Assembly (NCBI GenBank): GCA_036971615.1
Contig: JAYKKR010000008.1
Location: 1,302,001 to 1,366,000 of the forward strand
Length of the DNA: 64,000 nucleotides
Reading direction: 5' to 3'
Source of the DNA: Amyloporia xantha
Lineage: Eukaryota > Basidiomycota > Agaricomycetes > Polyporales > Adustoporiaceae
Of this stretch, positions 1-11,830 are shown piece after piece. The notes beneath the pieces are model-generated. The model saw only the letters and a list, made by a program, of their open reading frames with translations, was not told where the DNA came from and searched no databases. A program made the translations under genes and the position numbers. Each line of letters starts with the position of its first letter. Position 1 is the first letter of the stretch.

Positions 1-47
1 AACTGATTTACCATTTATATTGAATACTAACCTGATTAACTGCCCAG

Positions 48-1325
48 TATTGCAAGCTTTTCCAGAGGCGTACGAAGAGCGCAGAGCGGCACTCGAGGCA
101 GAGGAACGGGATGCGCGACTTGACACGCCGGTGTTTGTCTGCCAACTCAGTTTCCCTGGCATGCCGACCATGTTGCATTTTTTCGAGCCAAGGTCAGTCA
201 GTCATTTGTGTTTGCGTGTGGCCCTCATATCTTAATCACGCGCCTCCAATCCACCGCATATATGCGCCTGAATCGTGCACATATACTTCAGGTACCGTCT
301 AATGCTTCGCCGCTGTCTGGCCACGCCTCATCCGCAATTCGGGATGATTGCACCTCCCCGCGTCGCTCCTTCCTCGTCCGCGCCGAACCCATCCACGTCC
401 CGGGCTGGTGCTGGCGCGGTGTCCACCGGCAACGAGTACGGCACGATGCTCCAAATCCGGAACGTCCAGATGCTGCCTGACGGGCGGAGCGTCGTGGAGA
501 CATGGGGCGCGTGGCGCTTTCGCATTGTCGAGCGGGGGACGTTGGATGGGTACGTCGTCGCGCGCGTGGAGCGGGTGGACGACTGGGCGGAGGGCGAAGA
601 GGACGCGGAAGGACAGGCCGGCGAACCCTCGTCAACACCGTCGTCGTCTCTGGTGTCGAATCCAGATTCCACGGCGACAGCATCGACAGCGGGGCTGCCA
701 GAAGCCTCACGGACAGGTCTCGCCTCGTCGTCTCCCGCGCAGGTTATCTCGCGCCGGCCTCCAGTCCCCACCAATGCAGAGCTGATGGCCAAGTGTCACG
801 CCTTCCTGGACGAACTGCGGGAAGGCACACCGTGGGTGGTACACCAGCTCAACACGGCATACGTCCCCATGCCTCAGGATGCGGCGATGTTCAGCTTCTG
901 GATGGGCGCGGTGAGTCGGCCGTGTGTCCATTGTATTGGTGGCTATACCCCATGCATTGCGCAGCATACTCATTGACGTGTCGTTTACCGGGCGGATAGT
1001 TACTCCCGATCGACGAGCACGAAAAGGCGAAGCTCCTCCCGATCCGCTCGGCACGGCTACGGCTGCGCCTCGTCGTGCACTGGATCGAGCAGCTGCAGAG
1101 CAACTGGTGAGTGCACGATCTTCACGCGTTTCCCAAGACCCTCCGCCCTACCCTCCACCATCGATTACCCCGCCGTCGAGACGCACCTTCCTTCGTGCTG
1201 TCCTCCCGCCCGATTAGCTTCCGCCAGAGATCGAATTTGACCGTCTACTCCTATGTTAAGGGCCCGTTCTTACGCCTCTGCGTCCCGCCTGCAGGTGGTT
1301 CTCTGGTGGCTGCGTCGTCTGCTGA
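48..1325 (+). CDS. LON-substrate-binding-domain protein (LONRF-type), 5' partial
   Basis: Four visible exons, 48-192, 292-910, 1000-1106 and 1295-1325, join in phase. Position 48 follows an intron tail (an ACTAAC branch site, then CCCAG), so the gene starts left of the window. The translation has the LON N-terminal signature (PVFVCQLSFPGMPTMLHFFE, then YRLMLRRC and QFGM), a Ser/Pro-rich insert, and the C-terminal LON segment with LLPIDEHEKAKLLPIRSARL. In eukaryotes this domain is typical of LONRF RING-finger ubiquitin ligases; the RING would lie outside the window and was not seen. The chosen end gives a short C-terminus, WWFSGGCVVC. Another frame of the last exon stays open to 1423 and encodes a hydrophobic, GC3-rich tail, so the true terminus is uncertain. 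Family is well supported; ligase function is inference. Confidence 0.8.
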
Positions 1326-1423
1326 TCCGAGTGCTGTTCTCGCGTGGCTCGCCGTACGCGTTCGTGGTCGCTCTCCTCGCGGTGTTCGTGGCGCAGGCGA
1401 TGTTCCCCGGCGCGGAGGCGTGA

Positions 1424-1927
1424 TACTGTCTAGATTGGATAGTCCGAATATGTTTTGTTTGAGAGACGGGTTGTAGATATCGGTGTTGAGGGGCGGTGGC
1501 TCGAGGAGTTCGGGACTTCAGTGAGACTACATTGCTATACCATTATTGCAGGCGTGCACATATCATGCTGATTCACGAGGTCGTCTTGATACCGGCAATT
1601 GTTGTCGCTATCGGCTGCTATGTAATTACTGCTCTCACACACACATCTACTAAGCATGTCTCGCAGTTTTTGTATAATTCTACGTCTTCACCCGCATGTC
1701 TGAATTTTATGTCTGTCCCTGTTCAAAAGTGCGTCGACGTTTGATACGCAATAGCGCTGTGGACAACGGTGAGATCCTAGGCCGAGGGAATAACTCTGCA
1801 TGCACACAAGCAGGAGTGACTGACGAAAGCTTCGGGGTGGGATTTGTTCAACGAAATCATTAAGACTCAGAGCCTTGTAATCTACTTCACTGGTCCGGGC
1901 ACCAAGTTCAATGCAATGTGTGTCACT
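1424..1927. other. intergenic stretch, no gene recognised
   Basis: Between the LON gene and the convergent DUF6533 gene I see no open frame with coding character and no repeat. It probably holds the two 3' ends. Confidence 0.5.
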
Positions 1928-3408
1928 TCAGCGTATATCAATTACTTCGATATCAGCCATCGTCCGTGAGAATATTTCAGTAGTGGTAGTGTCTCCCGTG
2001 CCTTCCCCGCTGAACGACATCATTTCAGATCCACCGGGCTCGAGCGTGTCGTCGCCGCTGTCTCCCAACGACACGGCCACCTTGCGCAGATCGACTATGA
2101 AGCGCGAAGTGAGGGTGGCGGTCACGCTGCAGTGCGTTTTGGTGAACGTGAGTGAGGCAGGCGGGAAGGTGGGTCAGCGGACTACTCACACAGCGATCCA
2201 TGTCGAGATGGGCTCCGTGAACTGGCGAGAACGTCAGTCATGCTGGCGCCATTTATTAGCGCGGAATTCGCGGCCCACCTTCCATGTATGCCACAGGGTA
2301 GCTAAACTGATGAAGTTGGTCAAGAACAGACACCTACGCCACTGTGTGAAACGTGGATCGACGGTGACTCCTGATGCCACCTACCCGAAATATATACAGC
2401 CTGGTGACAATAAGCATGGAAAGTGTGAACTGGACGGGCACAGCTTACTATCTCTATTTAGCGCTGTGACGAGTCTTGAAGGTCGGATCTTCCTTGTTCT
2501 CCACCAGGCGAAGCAGAATACCAGAGCATCTAAAACAAGCGAAGTTGCCCTCCCACCTATCATGTCTAGGTAACATTTATTAAGAACGCTCGCTCTGCAG
2601 CAGTCACAAATACCTACAGCTATTCAGAGTCAGTGCTTTGGTCTGGAATCACGAGCTGGATGTCATACCCAGTACTGTCAACAAAAGTAGTCATAGCACA
2701 GCCACCCGACGGCATAGGCAATTCAAAGTAATTCCCCGATGACGCCAGAAATATATACTGGTGAAACGTTTCACGTTCAGGGCCCAGACACGGCGAAGCA
2801 AGACACATACCAGACAAAAAACGGGATTAATCATGCCTACTGCCAATGTGGTAGCGAAGAGCCATTTATTATAGGCAAATATAGCATATATTCGGAGTGC
2901 CGCAAAGTCTGCAGTGGAATGAGAGTCGACCCAGATTTCACGAGCCGATGACCTACAAGCAGCGCTGCACAAGAGGATGGTATTCAGACCCATCTCTATT
3001 TTGATAATAATCTGGCAGCTAAAGCAGATTTTTAGCGGACAATTCGAACTCTTATTTATCCAAGTTGGCTCGCCTCTGAGAGCGACGTCAGCAGCGAAAT
3101 TATGAGAATAATACGCGATGCTTATATACACTTACGTGCTGCACTAGGTGGGCAGGCCATGAATACATCTTGATACCGGTGGTCAATACTACCAACAACG
3201 CACAGTACCTGATCATGTAGAACAGGACAGAAGCGCCGGAGAATTTGGCCCTCCAGACATACTGGACTTCATGATGGATCGTGAGGAAGTAGTCATAAGC
3301 ACAGAATGCTGAGATATATCCGTCAGCGACGAGCGCCTTCGTGCTCCGGGCGATTCGAACCTGCAGCGGATAAATATAGATATTGCGAGGTGACGAGGCT
3401 GCGATCAT
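1928..3408 (-). CDS. DUF6533-type multi-pass membrane protein
   Basis: The first exon carries the DUF6533 signature: a helix followed by AYDYFLTIHHEVQYVW, then FSGASVLFYMIRY. Later exons give AALRIYAIFAYNKWLFATTL, then YIFLASSGNYFELPMPSGGC, RATSLVLDALVFCFAWWRTR, and a final helix leading into TATLTSRFIVDLRKV. These are the conserved landmarks of this seven-helix basidiomycete family, in the right order. The junctions at about 2946-2895, 2803-2758 and 2190-2126 (last exon 2126-1928) fit in phase; those near 3136, 2660 and 2500-2224 do not resolve cleanly. The gene may therefore contain an undetected small exon or be mildly degenerate. The start at 3408 is the first ATG of the frame, but an upstream exon is possible. 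No biochemical function is known for the family as far as I know. Confidence 0.7.
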
Positions 3409-4963
3409 GCGTTAGTGCTGGCCCGGACTCGGATTGACATCAAACACGTCAATCGTACTTACTGATGTAGTCCATCCACATACTGACTCGGAGGCCCTAG
3501 AGGAAGCGACATATGGGCGATGGTGGATGACGCCGATGGTTGCCTGGTATTATGTGAATTCAGAGGCGCCTCCATCACCCGTACGTGTGCCAGAAGAGGT
3601 CATAAATATAGACCCGATGCTGCTGAAGAACCGTCTCCTGAGGACTTCTCGGACATGTGACAAAATCGACCGCAAGGTTTGACCCCAAAGGCTCACACAA
3701 ACGTTAACCTGTCGTCGTATTTGAAACTTGCTCGACACCTTCGACTGCGCATGATCGCGAGAGCACCTCGGGTTACAGCTGCATGTACAGTCAGTGTTCC
3801 CCGGACTCTTTGAGATGTCCTCCGGTCATCTGACATCAGTAAAGCCAGCGTTGTCTCAGTGTCTGTATCCACCACACAGTGAACACCGGTGCTGGTTAGG
3901 GTCACCCAGTTGGCGGGTTGAATCACACTTCCACCCTATGACTAGGTTAAACTCAGGCGGGTTAATTTGGAGTGACTTTTACCCTCGTCATTCAACCCCG
4001 CTTCAGGGCTGTTTTCACCGCAAACGAAGATTTTGCATGGTGAAAGCGGTCATTTTTTGTGTTATTTTCACCATGTACGCGGGGGGTTAGGACAACCCGA
4101 TATTAGCTAAAATAACCATGTAGACGGGCGAAAATTACCCATATCTAAGGGTTGATTTCACCAGATTTCGTCCCCACAGTGCCAACTCGAACAGGCTCAA
4201 ATCCCCAGCCCATCATCGAATCATGATACAAATGGGACGTGCACTGATGTTACCGTCCGATTTGATAGCACGTTTGATACGCAACAATACGTGCTGCACC
4301 CGGGTCCAACGATGGCCCTGGGGCCTGAAGGCTGCAGCTGCTCCCGTTCGAGGAGAAGGGGAACTGCGTAGGATGAAGAAGCTGGCTAAGAATAAGTAGA
4401 ATACGGATTCATTATAGCTGTCAACGTCAGTCGACAGCCGCGTTAGGTAAACCGTAACACCGGGGTAAATCGAGATCAATTCAGATATGGGCTAAAACTG
4501 AGCTAGTCTCAATCTCTGACGTGTTACCGACCAGACCTTTTATGTCGCACCCCGCCACCGCAAATAAGTGGCGAGTCGCGACCCATCGGAACATTTACAC
4601 CTACACCGCCCAGTGGTGGTAGCCACAGAGCAGGTCGAAGATACACACCACGGCGCTACCCAGGCATCTTTGCATTTGCGATGATGATTGTATATCATTT
4701 GACGTTACAGCTTTGAGTACAGCGATGCGCATACAACAAGATCTAATTACCGCTCTTGGACTTCCCTTCATTTCACTATGCTTCAATTCCTACAGCAACA
4801 CCAAACCCCGCGCGAACCCCCGGCATTCCTCGGCCTGCACGAACGAACGCTTATAACGCAGACACGTTCGTAACCGGCCAGTCGCTGTTGACGCGTTAAG
4901 AAAAGTAACAAGAAGGGCGCGAGGTTAAGAGCGCGCAGACGGAAAAGCGGGGGTTGAGACTCA
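3409..4963. other. gene-poor intergenic stretch with repeat-like segment 3890-4180
   Basis: No coding exon was recognised. Positions 3890-4180 contain repeated short words (GGTTAGG, TTTTCACCATGTA and AAATAACCATGTAGACGGG) and an inverted pair, CATGGTGAAA / TTTCACCATG, about 25 nt apart. This looks like a decayed repeat, but I could not find terminal inverted repeats or a target duplication. Confidence 0.3.
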
Positions 4964-7198
4964 CTATTCGGGGGTGGTCCGCTTGTAGCCGTACTTGGCA
5001 ATGAACGGATCGAGCTCTTTGGGGCCTCGTGAGCCGTATGGGTACGGCACCGGCTTGGGGGCAGGTCCATTCCGGCCGTCTATCCAGTGCAGGATAGGCG
5101 TGAAGATCTAGCGACAGAGGAACGACCGTCAACAACAGCTCGATAAAATCCACGTAATTGAGAACCATCCACGCACTTTCCATGCAACATCGAGCTCGTC
5201 ATCCCGAACAAAGTTGGAATGGTCGCCCTTCATCGCGTCCAAAATGAGCGACTCGTACGCCTCGGGGATCTTCGCCTCCGCGAACCGCCGCTTGTACGTG
5301 AGGTCCATCTCCGTGGGGATCGCCCGCGTGTTCAAGCCGGGGGTCTTCGTGTTCAGCTTCAGGTACACAGCCTCCGACGGCTGGATGCGCAGCACGAGCT
5401 CGTTGCGCGAGATGTCCTTGAAGATGCCCTGCGTCACGTCCTTGAACTGCACCCGGATCTCAACCTTCGCCTCGTTCAGCGCTGCAAGCATGTCAGCACC
5501 GGGTATAGGCGACCGGATGCAAACGAACCTTTGCCGGCCTTGAGGATGAAGGGCACGCCCTCCCACCGGGGGTTGTGGATCCACAACGTCGTTGCGGCAT
5601 ACGTGGGGCAGACCGAGTTATGCGGGACCGTATCATCGTCGAGGTAGCCGGGCTTGCCGTTCGCAGCGACGTACTGACCGAGCAGCGTGTCACTGCGCTC
5701 TACGGGCGGGATGGCGCGCAATACTTTGACCTGTGCCGACGACGAGTGAGAAGCGCGTGGGAGAAGATGAGAACGAGCTCTGCACCTTCTCGTCACGGAT
5801 GTCCTCTGCTGCGAACGACACAGGGCGCTCCATCGTCAGGATGCTCAGCACCTGCAGCAAATCTGCAGGAACGGCGATTGATAAGCACACCGAAAAAGCA
5901 TCGGATAACAAAGATGCGCACGGTTCTGGAGGATGTCACGGATGATACCAAATTCGTCAAAGTAGCCGCCACGCCCCTCCGTACCGAACGGCTCTTTGAA
6001 CGTAATCTGGACATTGCTGATCGAGTTCTTGTCCCAGAATGCGTTCAGCGCAACGTTGGCGAACCGGAGCACGAGCAGGTTCTTGACCATCTCCTTGCCG
6101 AGGTAGTGGTCAATCCGGAAGGTCTCGTCTTCAGTCCAGTGCTGCTTGAGTGATCCGAGAAGCTCGCGCGAGGAGTCGAGGTCCTTTCCGAATGGCTTCT
6201 CGACGATAATACGGCACTTGCCGACTTCGGGTGTGACATAGGCTTCCTCCTTGAGGTGCTTCGCGACGGGGATGAAGACACTAGGCGGGAGGGCAAGGTA
6301 GAAGATGCGATTGCGCTCCTTGCCCTGATAGCCCGACTCGATCTTCTCCAGGGACTTGTTCAAGTTGGCGAAAGAGGGCGAGTCCTCGTAGCCACCAGAG
6401 ATGTAGGTTGACAGCTTCTTGAACTCCTCGAGCTTCGCGGACACCTCGGGGTCATTGTCGGGGTTCTTGATATATGATGTGACGCGCTTGTGGTACTCGG
6501 CGTCATCCATTTTTGTCCGCGCGTAGCCTACGATGTGGATACCCTTGGGAAGGAAGCCCATGCGATAAAGCCCAAAGAGGGCGGGGTACGTCTGCGATCG
6601 GCCATCAGAACACAATGATACAACGAAACGTTGGTCGAAACAGATCGGACGGTAAGGTCAAGGAAACGCGGTCAACGGGGTGGCACAACCGCAGAACACG
6701 GCACCTAGTATGCGCTTCGATCGAAAGGTATTGTTCATTCAATGATGATTCCTCGGACACGCGTCAGGCATCAATTGAGTGCTACGCGCTTCTCTGATCG
6801 CACTACCGGGGGTTTTCGTGCTACTCGCTGCTGCACACGATGGTGAGACGCGATATGCAAGTGCATACACCGATTTCTGCGTGCAACGAGAAGGCGCCTG
6901 AGCCTGAGCGCGTAAGGGCCTGCTTGGCAAACATCTCAACGGGTGCCCATAGCATCCCGGGACGGAGTACCATTCGTACTGATCACAACATTGGGACGGC
7001 AGACGATCACTCACTTTCTTCTTCGCAAGATCCCCAGATGCCCCAAGAACTGCGGGGGGAAGGGGCCCGGTGAGCAGGGTGTCCAGCCCTCGATGGGCAA
7101 TCAGGCTTACCGATAATGATGGTGTTCTCCTTGAGCTCATCGTGGGCGGACTCCATGGAGGGGATTGTCCCAGACATTGCGCGTGGACGGGTGGTCAT
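4964..7198 (-). CDS. ZWF1: glucose-6-phosphate 1-dehydrogenase
   Basis: Catalyses NADP-dependent oxidation of glucose-6-phosphate to 6-phosphogluconolactone, the entry to the oxidative pentose phosphate pathway, in the cytosol. Seven exons (7198-7111, 7049-7015, 6591-5922, 5862-5786, 5730-5529, 5481-5177, 5107-4964) join with every phase consistent and give 506 residues, the normal fungal length. Visible motifs are the nucleotide-binding [10 protein letters not shown] (residues about 32-41), EKPFGKD (about 172-178) and the substrate-binding/catalytic RIDHYLGKE (about 200-208). The C-terminus ends [10 protein letters not shown]. The start at 7198 has a good context (CACAATGAC); an in-frame ATG seven codons on is an alternative. 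The second intron is 423 nt, long compared with the other introns here. It is divergent from the THOC5-like gene. Confidence 0.95.
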
Positions 7199-7360
7199 TG
7201 TGAGGGATTGACTGTGAGTAGCTCGAGGAGATGAGGAGAGGACAGAGGAGAGGGAGGCGGGACTTACATAGAGGTGGGTGTGAGAGGACTGGGACGTGCT
7301 GGGAGAGGCGAGCGCTTGCTGAACGAGCAGTGAAATCCGTAATCCCATGGCCGCCGGCAT
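7199..7360. promoter_or_regulatory. probable bidirectional promoter between G6PD and THOC5-like genes
   Basis: Only 162 bp separate the two divergent start codons (282 bp if the THOC5-like protein starts at 7481). Both upstream regions must therefore lie here or overlap the neighbouring 5' UTR. No clear TATA box is visible. The promoter role is inferred from geometry alone. Confidence 0.4.
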
Positions 7361-8293
7361 ATGACAAGCATTATGATGCAACCCTCCTCCCACCCCGTGC
7401 CCGGCCCGGTCTCCGCCGATCCACCGACCGCTCTCACCGGCTCAATATGCCGACAACCCACCGCCACCACCGCAACCGCCATGGCCGTCGACGACCTCAC
7501 CCCCGACGCCCGCCTCCCTCCCGTCCCCGACGCCGTCATCGACAACCTCCGCGACCTCGTCTCCTCCTCCTACCTCAACCACGACCCCCACGCCATCCAC
7601 ATCCGCGCAGGCGCTCTCTTCGCCCGCCTCAAGGCCCTCAACCGCGCCGCCAATGGCGCCACCCGCGCCCACAAGCAAGCCACCGCCGACGCCCGCCACG
7701 ACATGGACCAGACGCACCTTGGCCTCCAAAACCTGCTCTACGAAAAGCGCCACCTCGAGCGGGAGATTGAGAAGTGTCGACAGTTCGCGTGAGTAGTTAT
7801 ATTTCTGGCCACACCTTCTCGCGCGCTCTAACACCGTGTCCTAGCTCCGTGTACCAGGACATTCCCTTGTACTCCGTAGAAGAGTTCACCACTCTGGCCC
7901 CGGAAGAGGCGAGAACGGAGGAGGTCCTTGCCAATGACCATCAGTTAATGCTTAACCGTCTGAGTTTTGAACTGGCTGAGCGTCAGCGGTATGCTGCTTC
8001 TTACTCGCTTCGGCCGCAATCCTGATCACCCCAACGCAGACTTGACCAAAGGCAGAAAGAACTCATGAAGCAAAGGGATGACCTGCTCAAGGAGAGCAAG
8101 GCGAAGCTCGCCACGATGGATAGTGTCAAGGGTCAGATCGACGCTCTCATCAAGGTCTGCACGCGTTACGCTTCTTGTATTATCACTATTTCTCACCATG
8201 TTGCATGGACAGACTGCGGCGGACGTGCAGAAGAAGGTTGGCGACCTCGTGCAGCCGATAGGAGCCGCAGAGTCGACCCCAGCACCCACATAA
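7361..8293 (+). CDS. THO complex subunit 5-like (THOC5/FMIP family) protein
   Basis: THOC5 is part of the nuclear THO/TREX complex, which couples transcription to mRNA export. Four exons, 7361-7788, 7845-7988, 8040-8154 and 8213-8293, join in phase (255 residues from 7361). Family landmarks are LQNLLYEKRHLEREIEKC, then IPLYSVEEFTTLAPEEA, then a strongly charged coiled-coil stretch (NRLSFELAERQRLDQRQKEL and following). The protein is short, as expected if it corresponds to the N-terminal coiled-coil part only. An in-frame ATG at 7481 has a near-perfect context (ACCGCCATGG) and precedes the conserved region, so it may be the real start (215 residues). Family assignment is from motif recall; a generic coiled-coil protein is the alternative. 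Confidence 0.65.
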
Positions 8294-8728
8294 CTCTCAT
8301 GATCTAACACCGCAAACTCGGACATACTACTACCCTCCACTCAAGACCAGGGCATTCTCTTCAATGTCAGTAACTCATGAACTGCAGGATCTTGGTGATG
8401 GCTGGCCAGCTGGCCAGACAAGCTTGATAGAATGACACAGTTTATTGGGAGACATCTACAGGGCTCACCGAGGGATGGATCAAGACAGAGAAGAGGGTCA
8501 CAGATGGTACACAAGAAGACCATGAGGGGACGGGAGACGGCGTAAAGTATAGTACACAGTTTGATTTCTGCAAGCACGAATAGGAGAAATTGGAGTGTCT
8601 GTCATAAAATTACAGTGAGTCGATGGAACAGCCGTGAAGGATCGTGACGGAAACGAAAACTATGCAATACGTCAGGAAATGAGAAGATAAAACCGAGAGC
8701 AGACCCATGAGAGATGACCAGGCAAGGT
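8294..8728. other. intergenic region between convergent genes
   Basis: This 435-bp stretch separates the 3' ends of the THOC5-like and ubiquitin-conjugating genes. No coding frame or repeat was recognised; it is probably 3' UTR sequence of both. Confidence 0.5.
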
Positions 8729-9673
8729 TCATGCATCCATGGCGTCATCGTCGTCGCTGATGCTGCCGACGTCGCTCATCTCCTCATCTTCGCCGTCTTC
8801 ATCCTCCTTGTCCGCGGCGGCGTCTGCGGCTTCCTTTGTTGCGAACCTCTGCACGTACTCTGTAGCGCGTTCAGCATGTTAGCGCCATGTCGTCAGCCGC
8901 TATCTGTTGATCAGGGTGAGAACCATAGACGCACCCTTGACCTTCGTGTCGTACTCCTTCGGATGGCGCATGAGCAGCGCTGCTGCTTCGCCGTTCAGCG
9001 GGTCATTCGGGTTGGGATACCGCAAAAGTTGCGGGAGGAACACCTCAAAGATGTTGATCATGTCTGCAGGGACATAAGCATCCTTGGACCGCATAAAGTG
9101 CCACCCAGGCATCACGCGAGAACTCACCGAACATGGGCGACCACGTCTGGTTGATGACGTCTAAGCAAACGGAACCACTTCTGCGAGACGCGCGGCAAAT
9201 GCTACATGTCAGTGACTGCGGAAGGAGTGCAACGGATAGGAGGACGCACAGTTCGTCGATATTCGGGTGGAAAATCTTGTTCATGAACCCGATGCTGGGT
9301 GACTTGAATGGGTATTGGTCGGGGAGCTCCACATGGATCTTCCAGACACCGCCGGCGAATGGTGCTAGTGAACACGGTTGTCAGTCATCTTCCCTTAGGC
9401 CATGACAAATCGATAGAGAGCAGGCTCACTCTCTACAGGACCGTAGAAACGGACGTAGAACTCTTGCATGTTGTCATTCACGAGGTTCACCTCGTAATCC
9501 GACATTAATCTGACGAACGATTGTTCGTTAGGTATTGCATCGTCCCGCAGTCTATCATAGCGTACGTACAGCTTCATGACATCGGTCTCGATGCGACGCT
9601 TGCTTGGGTGACTGTAGATACGCCTCGTCGTCAGTGTGCAGCCATCGACGCTAAAACAAGTGATACTCATCAT
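8729..9673 (-). CDS. UBC8: ubiquitin-conjugating enzyme E2, UBC8/UBE2H type
   Basis: Accepts ubiquitin from E1 and transfers it with an E3; yeast Ubc8 acts in catabolite degradation of gluconeogenic enzymes. Six exons (9611-9570, 9509-9430, 9364-9250, 9180-9128, 9063-8935, 8859-8729) join in phase to about 184 residues. They read [20 protein letters not shown], then FHPNID with the HPN motif, then [14 protein letters not shown] containing the active-site Cys, then [20 protein letters not shown], and an acidic tail ending DDDAMDA. The acidic tail is characteristic of this E2 class. The first coding exon is unresolved: 9673 is the furthest upstream in-frame ATG, but it would read through a likely intron, so a tiny start exon upstream of 9611 is more probable. 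Confidence 0.9.
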
Positions 9674-10460
9674 AATTGGTGGCCGCTAGAACAAACAGAT
9701 AGACAGCTGGCAACGAAGAGGTAGAAGGACAAAAGGGTAAGACGACAGGAGGGCTCCGGACGGTAAGGCGAGCAATAAGTAGAGAAGGGATAAGACGAAG
9801 CCGCCGCGGGCCAGGAGGCCAGTCGATCACTCCGGAGAGCATGATGCATACCCCGGAGGTGGTCTCCGGCAGCGACGGCAGGTCTCCCAGGTCTCCGGAC
9901 TTCCTGCATAGGCATAACGCCTCGCGTGTGTCACGCTGCGTCACGTCGCGTTGCTCGTCCAAGCCACTTCTTCTTATTCTCTCACCCTCATTCACCGCTG
10001 TCTCGTGTTCTGCCTTGAGACGGTCGGGAGCACTACGTTCTGCCTCGCGTCAGGCCCATCGATATAGCTGTGCTAACCGTTATTGCGACGTTATCACGGC
10101 CTGCTCGTCGCGGATGCCAAACCCGGTATGGTCGGCGATCTAGGCAGCTTATTGACAAGGTCACCGCTTCGGCCAAACAGCAGCACCAGCCCTAAAGTAC
10201 TGCTGTGTCGTTCGAGGGTGCTGGATGTTTGTCTACGCTCTGCGACCAGTGAAACGTGCTTCGGATATGCAATCAAGGTTTCTGCAGTCTCCCAGGCCGG
10301 CACAACCTCTCATGAATGCCACATTCTGGCTAGATATTACTGAATACTAATATATACTACCGGTGTCTGGAGATTGGCTTTGCGCCTGCGCTCTTCTGAA
10401 TGGGTACATAGCAAACGAATTGTTCCAAGCCGTTTTCAAGCTTATCCTGAACACCTCGAC
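9674..10460. other. upstream region of UBC8 gene, no further gene recognised
   Basis: It presumably contains the promoter and unresolved first exon of the E2 gene and the 3' UTR of the next minus-strand gene. Open frames here lack recognisable domains. Confidence 0.4.
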
Positions 10461-11198
10461 TTAACGCCATGTCCACTCCTCAACCACGCAATACACCGCG
10501 TCACTGGAACACGGATACGCCCTCCGGCCTGAGGTCAAACCCGGTCCCACTGATCTCCCTGCGCCCCTGCGTCCGACCTGGGTAGTACTCGCAAGCGCCA
10601 TCTCGCCCATTGAACCCGCATCTCCTGCGCGCTGGTTCATCGCGCGCCATGCCACCAACACGGCTACCAGAAGGAGCGCAATGCCGCAGTCAGAGGTCCT
10701 ACCGTGTATTACGCATGGCGGACGGCGGACTCACCAAACCAGAAGACACCGAATGCGCCGATGAGGATCATCTCTTCCTGCGCCTGCGTCAGGAATCCTC
10801 CATTCCGTCTGTGATGCATGACGACACTGCGCAGGCATCCGTCATGTATGGCTATGGGTGAGCATTTCCTTCGGCGGACTTAGAGTGGTGGTGATGCTCA
10901 CAGCAGTGACAGCGAAGCCAGTGCCAACATGGCCACGGAGCTCTGCATCAGGTTGAACGTATCTGGTTATTTTTGGAGCCACAGATATTACTTTCAATTT
11001 CACTTGAGCAATTCACAATCTCGTCGATGACTCACGCATTGAGTGCGGAAGGAGATACGACAGGACGTGTGCTGCAAAGGCCGCCAGAGCCGCTGCGAAG
11101 CCCGCAATTCAGCGCTCGTTCATATGTTTCTTGAGGTCGACTGAATCTAGCGTACCTGCAGTAATGGACCGCACCATACGTTCCCGGAATAACGGCAT
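10461..11198 (-). CDS. MARVEL-like membrane protein, copy C (short)
   Basis: Five exons, 11198-11156, 11092-11036, 10962-10902, 10826-10735 and 10663-10461, join in phase to 151 residues starting MPLFRERMVRSIT. Three hydrophobic segments are visible: one around AAALAAFAAHVLSYLLP, one around SSVAMLALASLSLLVV, and one around MILIGAFGVFWFAVLVAW. A charged loop with QAQEE precedes the third, as in the two neighbouring paralogues (TRVEL and RTEA before LWL). Intron positions and phases also match theirs. The C-terminus after the third helix is polar and unlike the paralogues; either this copy has lost the fourth helix or an intron near 10580-10540 has been missed. The MARVEL-like assignment rests on topology and paralogy, not on a catalytic motif. 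Confidence 0.6.
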
Positions 11199-11830
11199 CG
11201 TCGTTTTACGTTCGACGAGGAAGATTCAAGCTACAAGATGAGTATCTGCAAGATGGGAGGGTTGATTGTCTCTGCCAGGCAGCTCCTCGATCCCCTCCCT
11301 GGCTTTCGATAGAGTCGGCATGCGTTTTCCGTTCGGCCTGCTTGCTCGCTGCTGCCCAGCCAATCTTGCGCCTTTGCCTCGCGGCGTCCGCGCGACTGTC
11401 CTTCAACACGAGGGTCCGGGCCATTTTCATTCTGTGAGATGGGAATACACATGGCATTAGACACGTAATCAGCTCGTCGGTACATATACACAGCAGTTGT
11501 ACGATAATAGGGCGTAAAGCCTTGTTCCCTGTCCTTCTCCATTGTAGTGATTGTCCATTGACGCCTCCGCCTCCCCATTTGCCATCAACTTTTCTCTTTT
11601 CCATCGTGTCCTTCCCTCGGTCCCGGCATTCGTAGCAGCGCTAACTCCTTGTCTCGTGTATACCTTCTGCATTCTTTTCGTAACATCACGCGCGTTGCGC
11701 AAGCGTGGTTGATCATTACTACAACAAACAGGCGCATTCCAGGGCCTTCGTCAGCCATTATATCGCTAGCAATCGATGGAGGGGGCAAGGGCACAGCTCG
11801 AGCAGCCGTACTCATGCATCGTGAGTGGAA
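11199..11830. other. intergenic region between MARVEL-like copies C and B
   Basis: 632 bp without a recognisable exon. It should hold the promoter of copy C and the 3' end of copy B. A possible donor (GTGAGC) lies four codons before copy B's stop, so an extra 3' exon of copy B here cannot be excluded. Confidence 0.35.

Noticed and set aside
3340..3372. minus-strand tRNA suggested by GGTTCGAATCG
   Set aside because: The flanking bases do not form a T stem, and the segment reads as coding sequence of the DUF6533 gene.
10469..10750. plus-strand gene opposite MARVEL-like copy C
   Set aside because: A long open frame exists, but the minus-strand exons join in phase with paralogous structure. The plus-strand frame is its shadow in GC-rich DNA.
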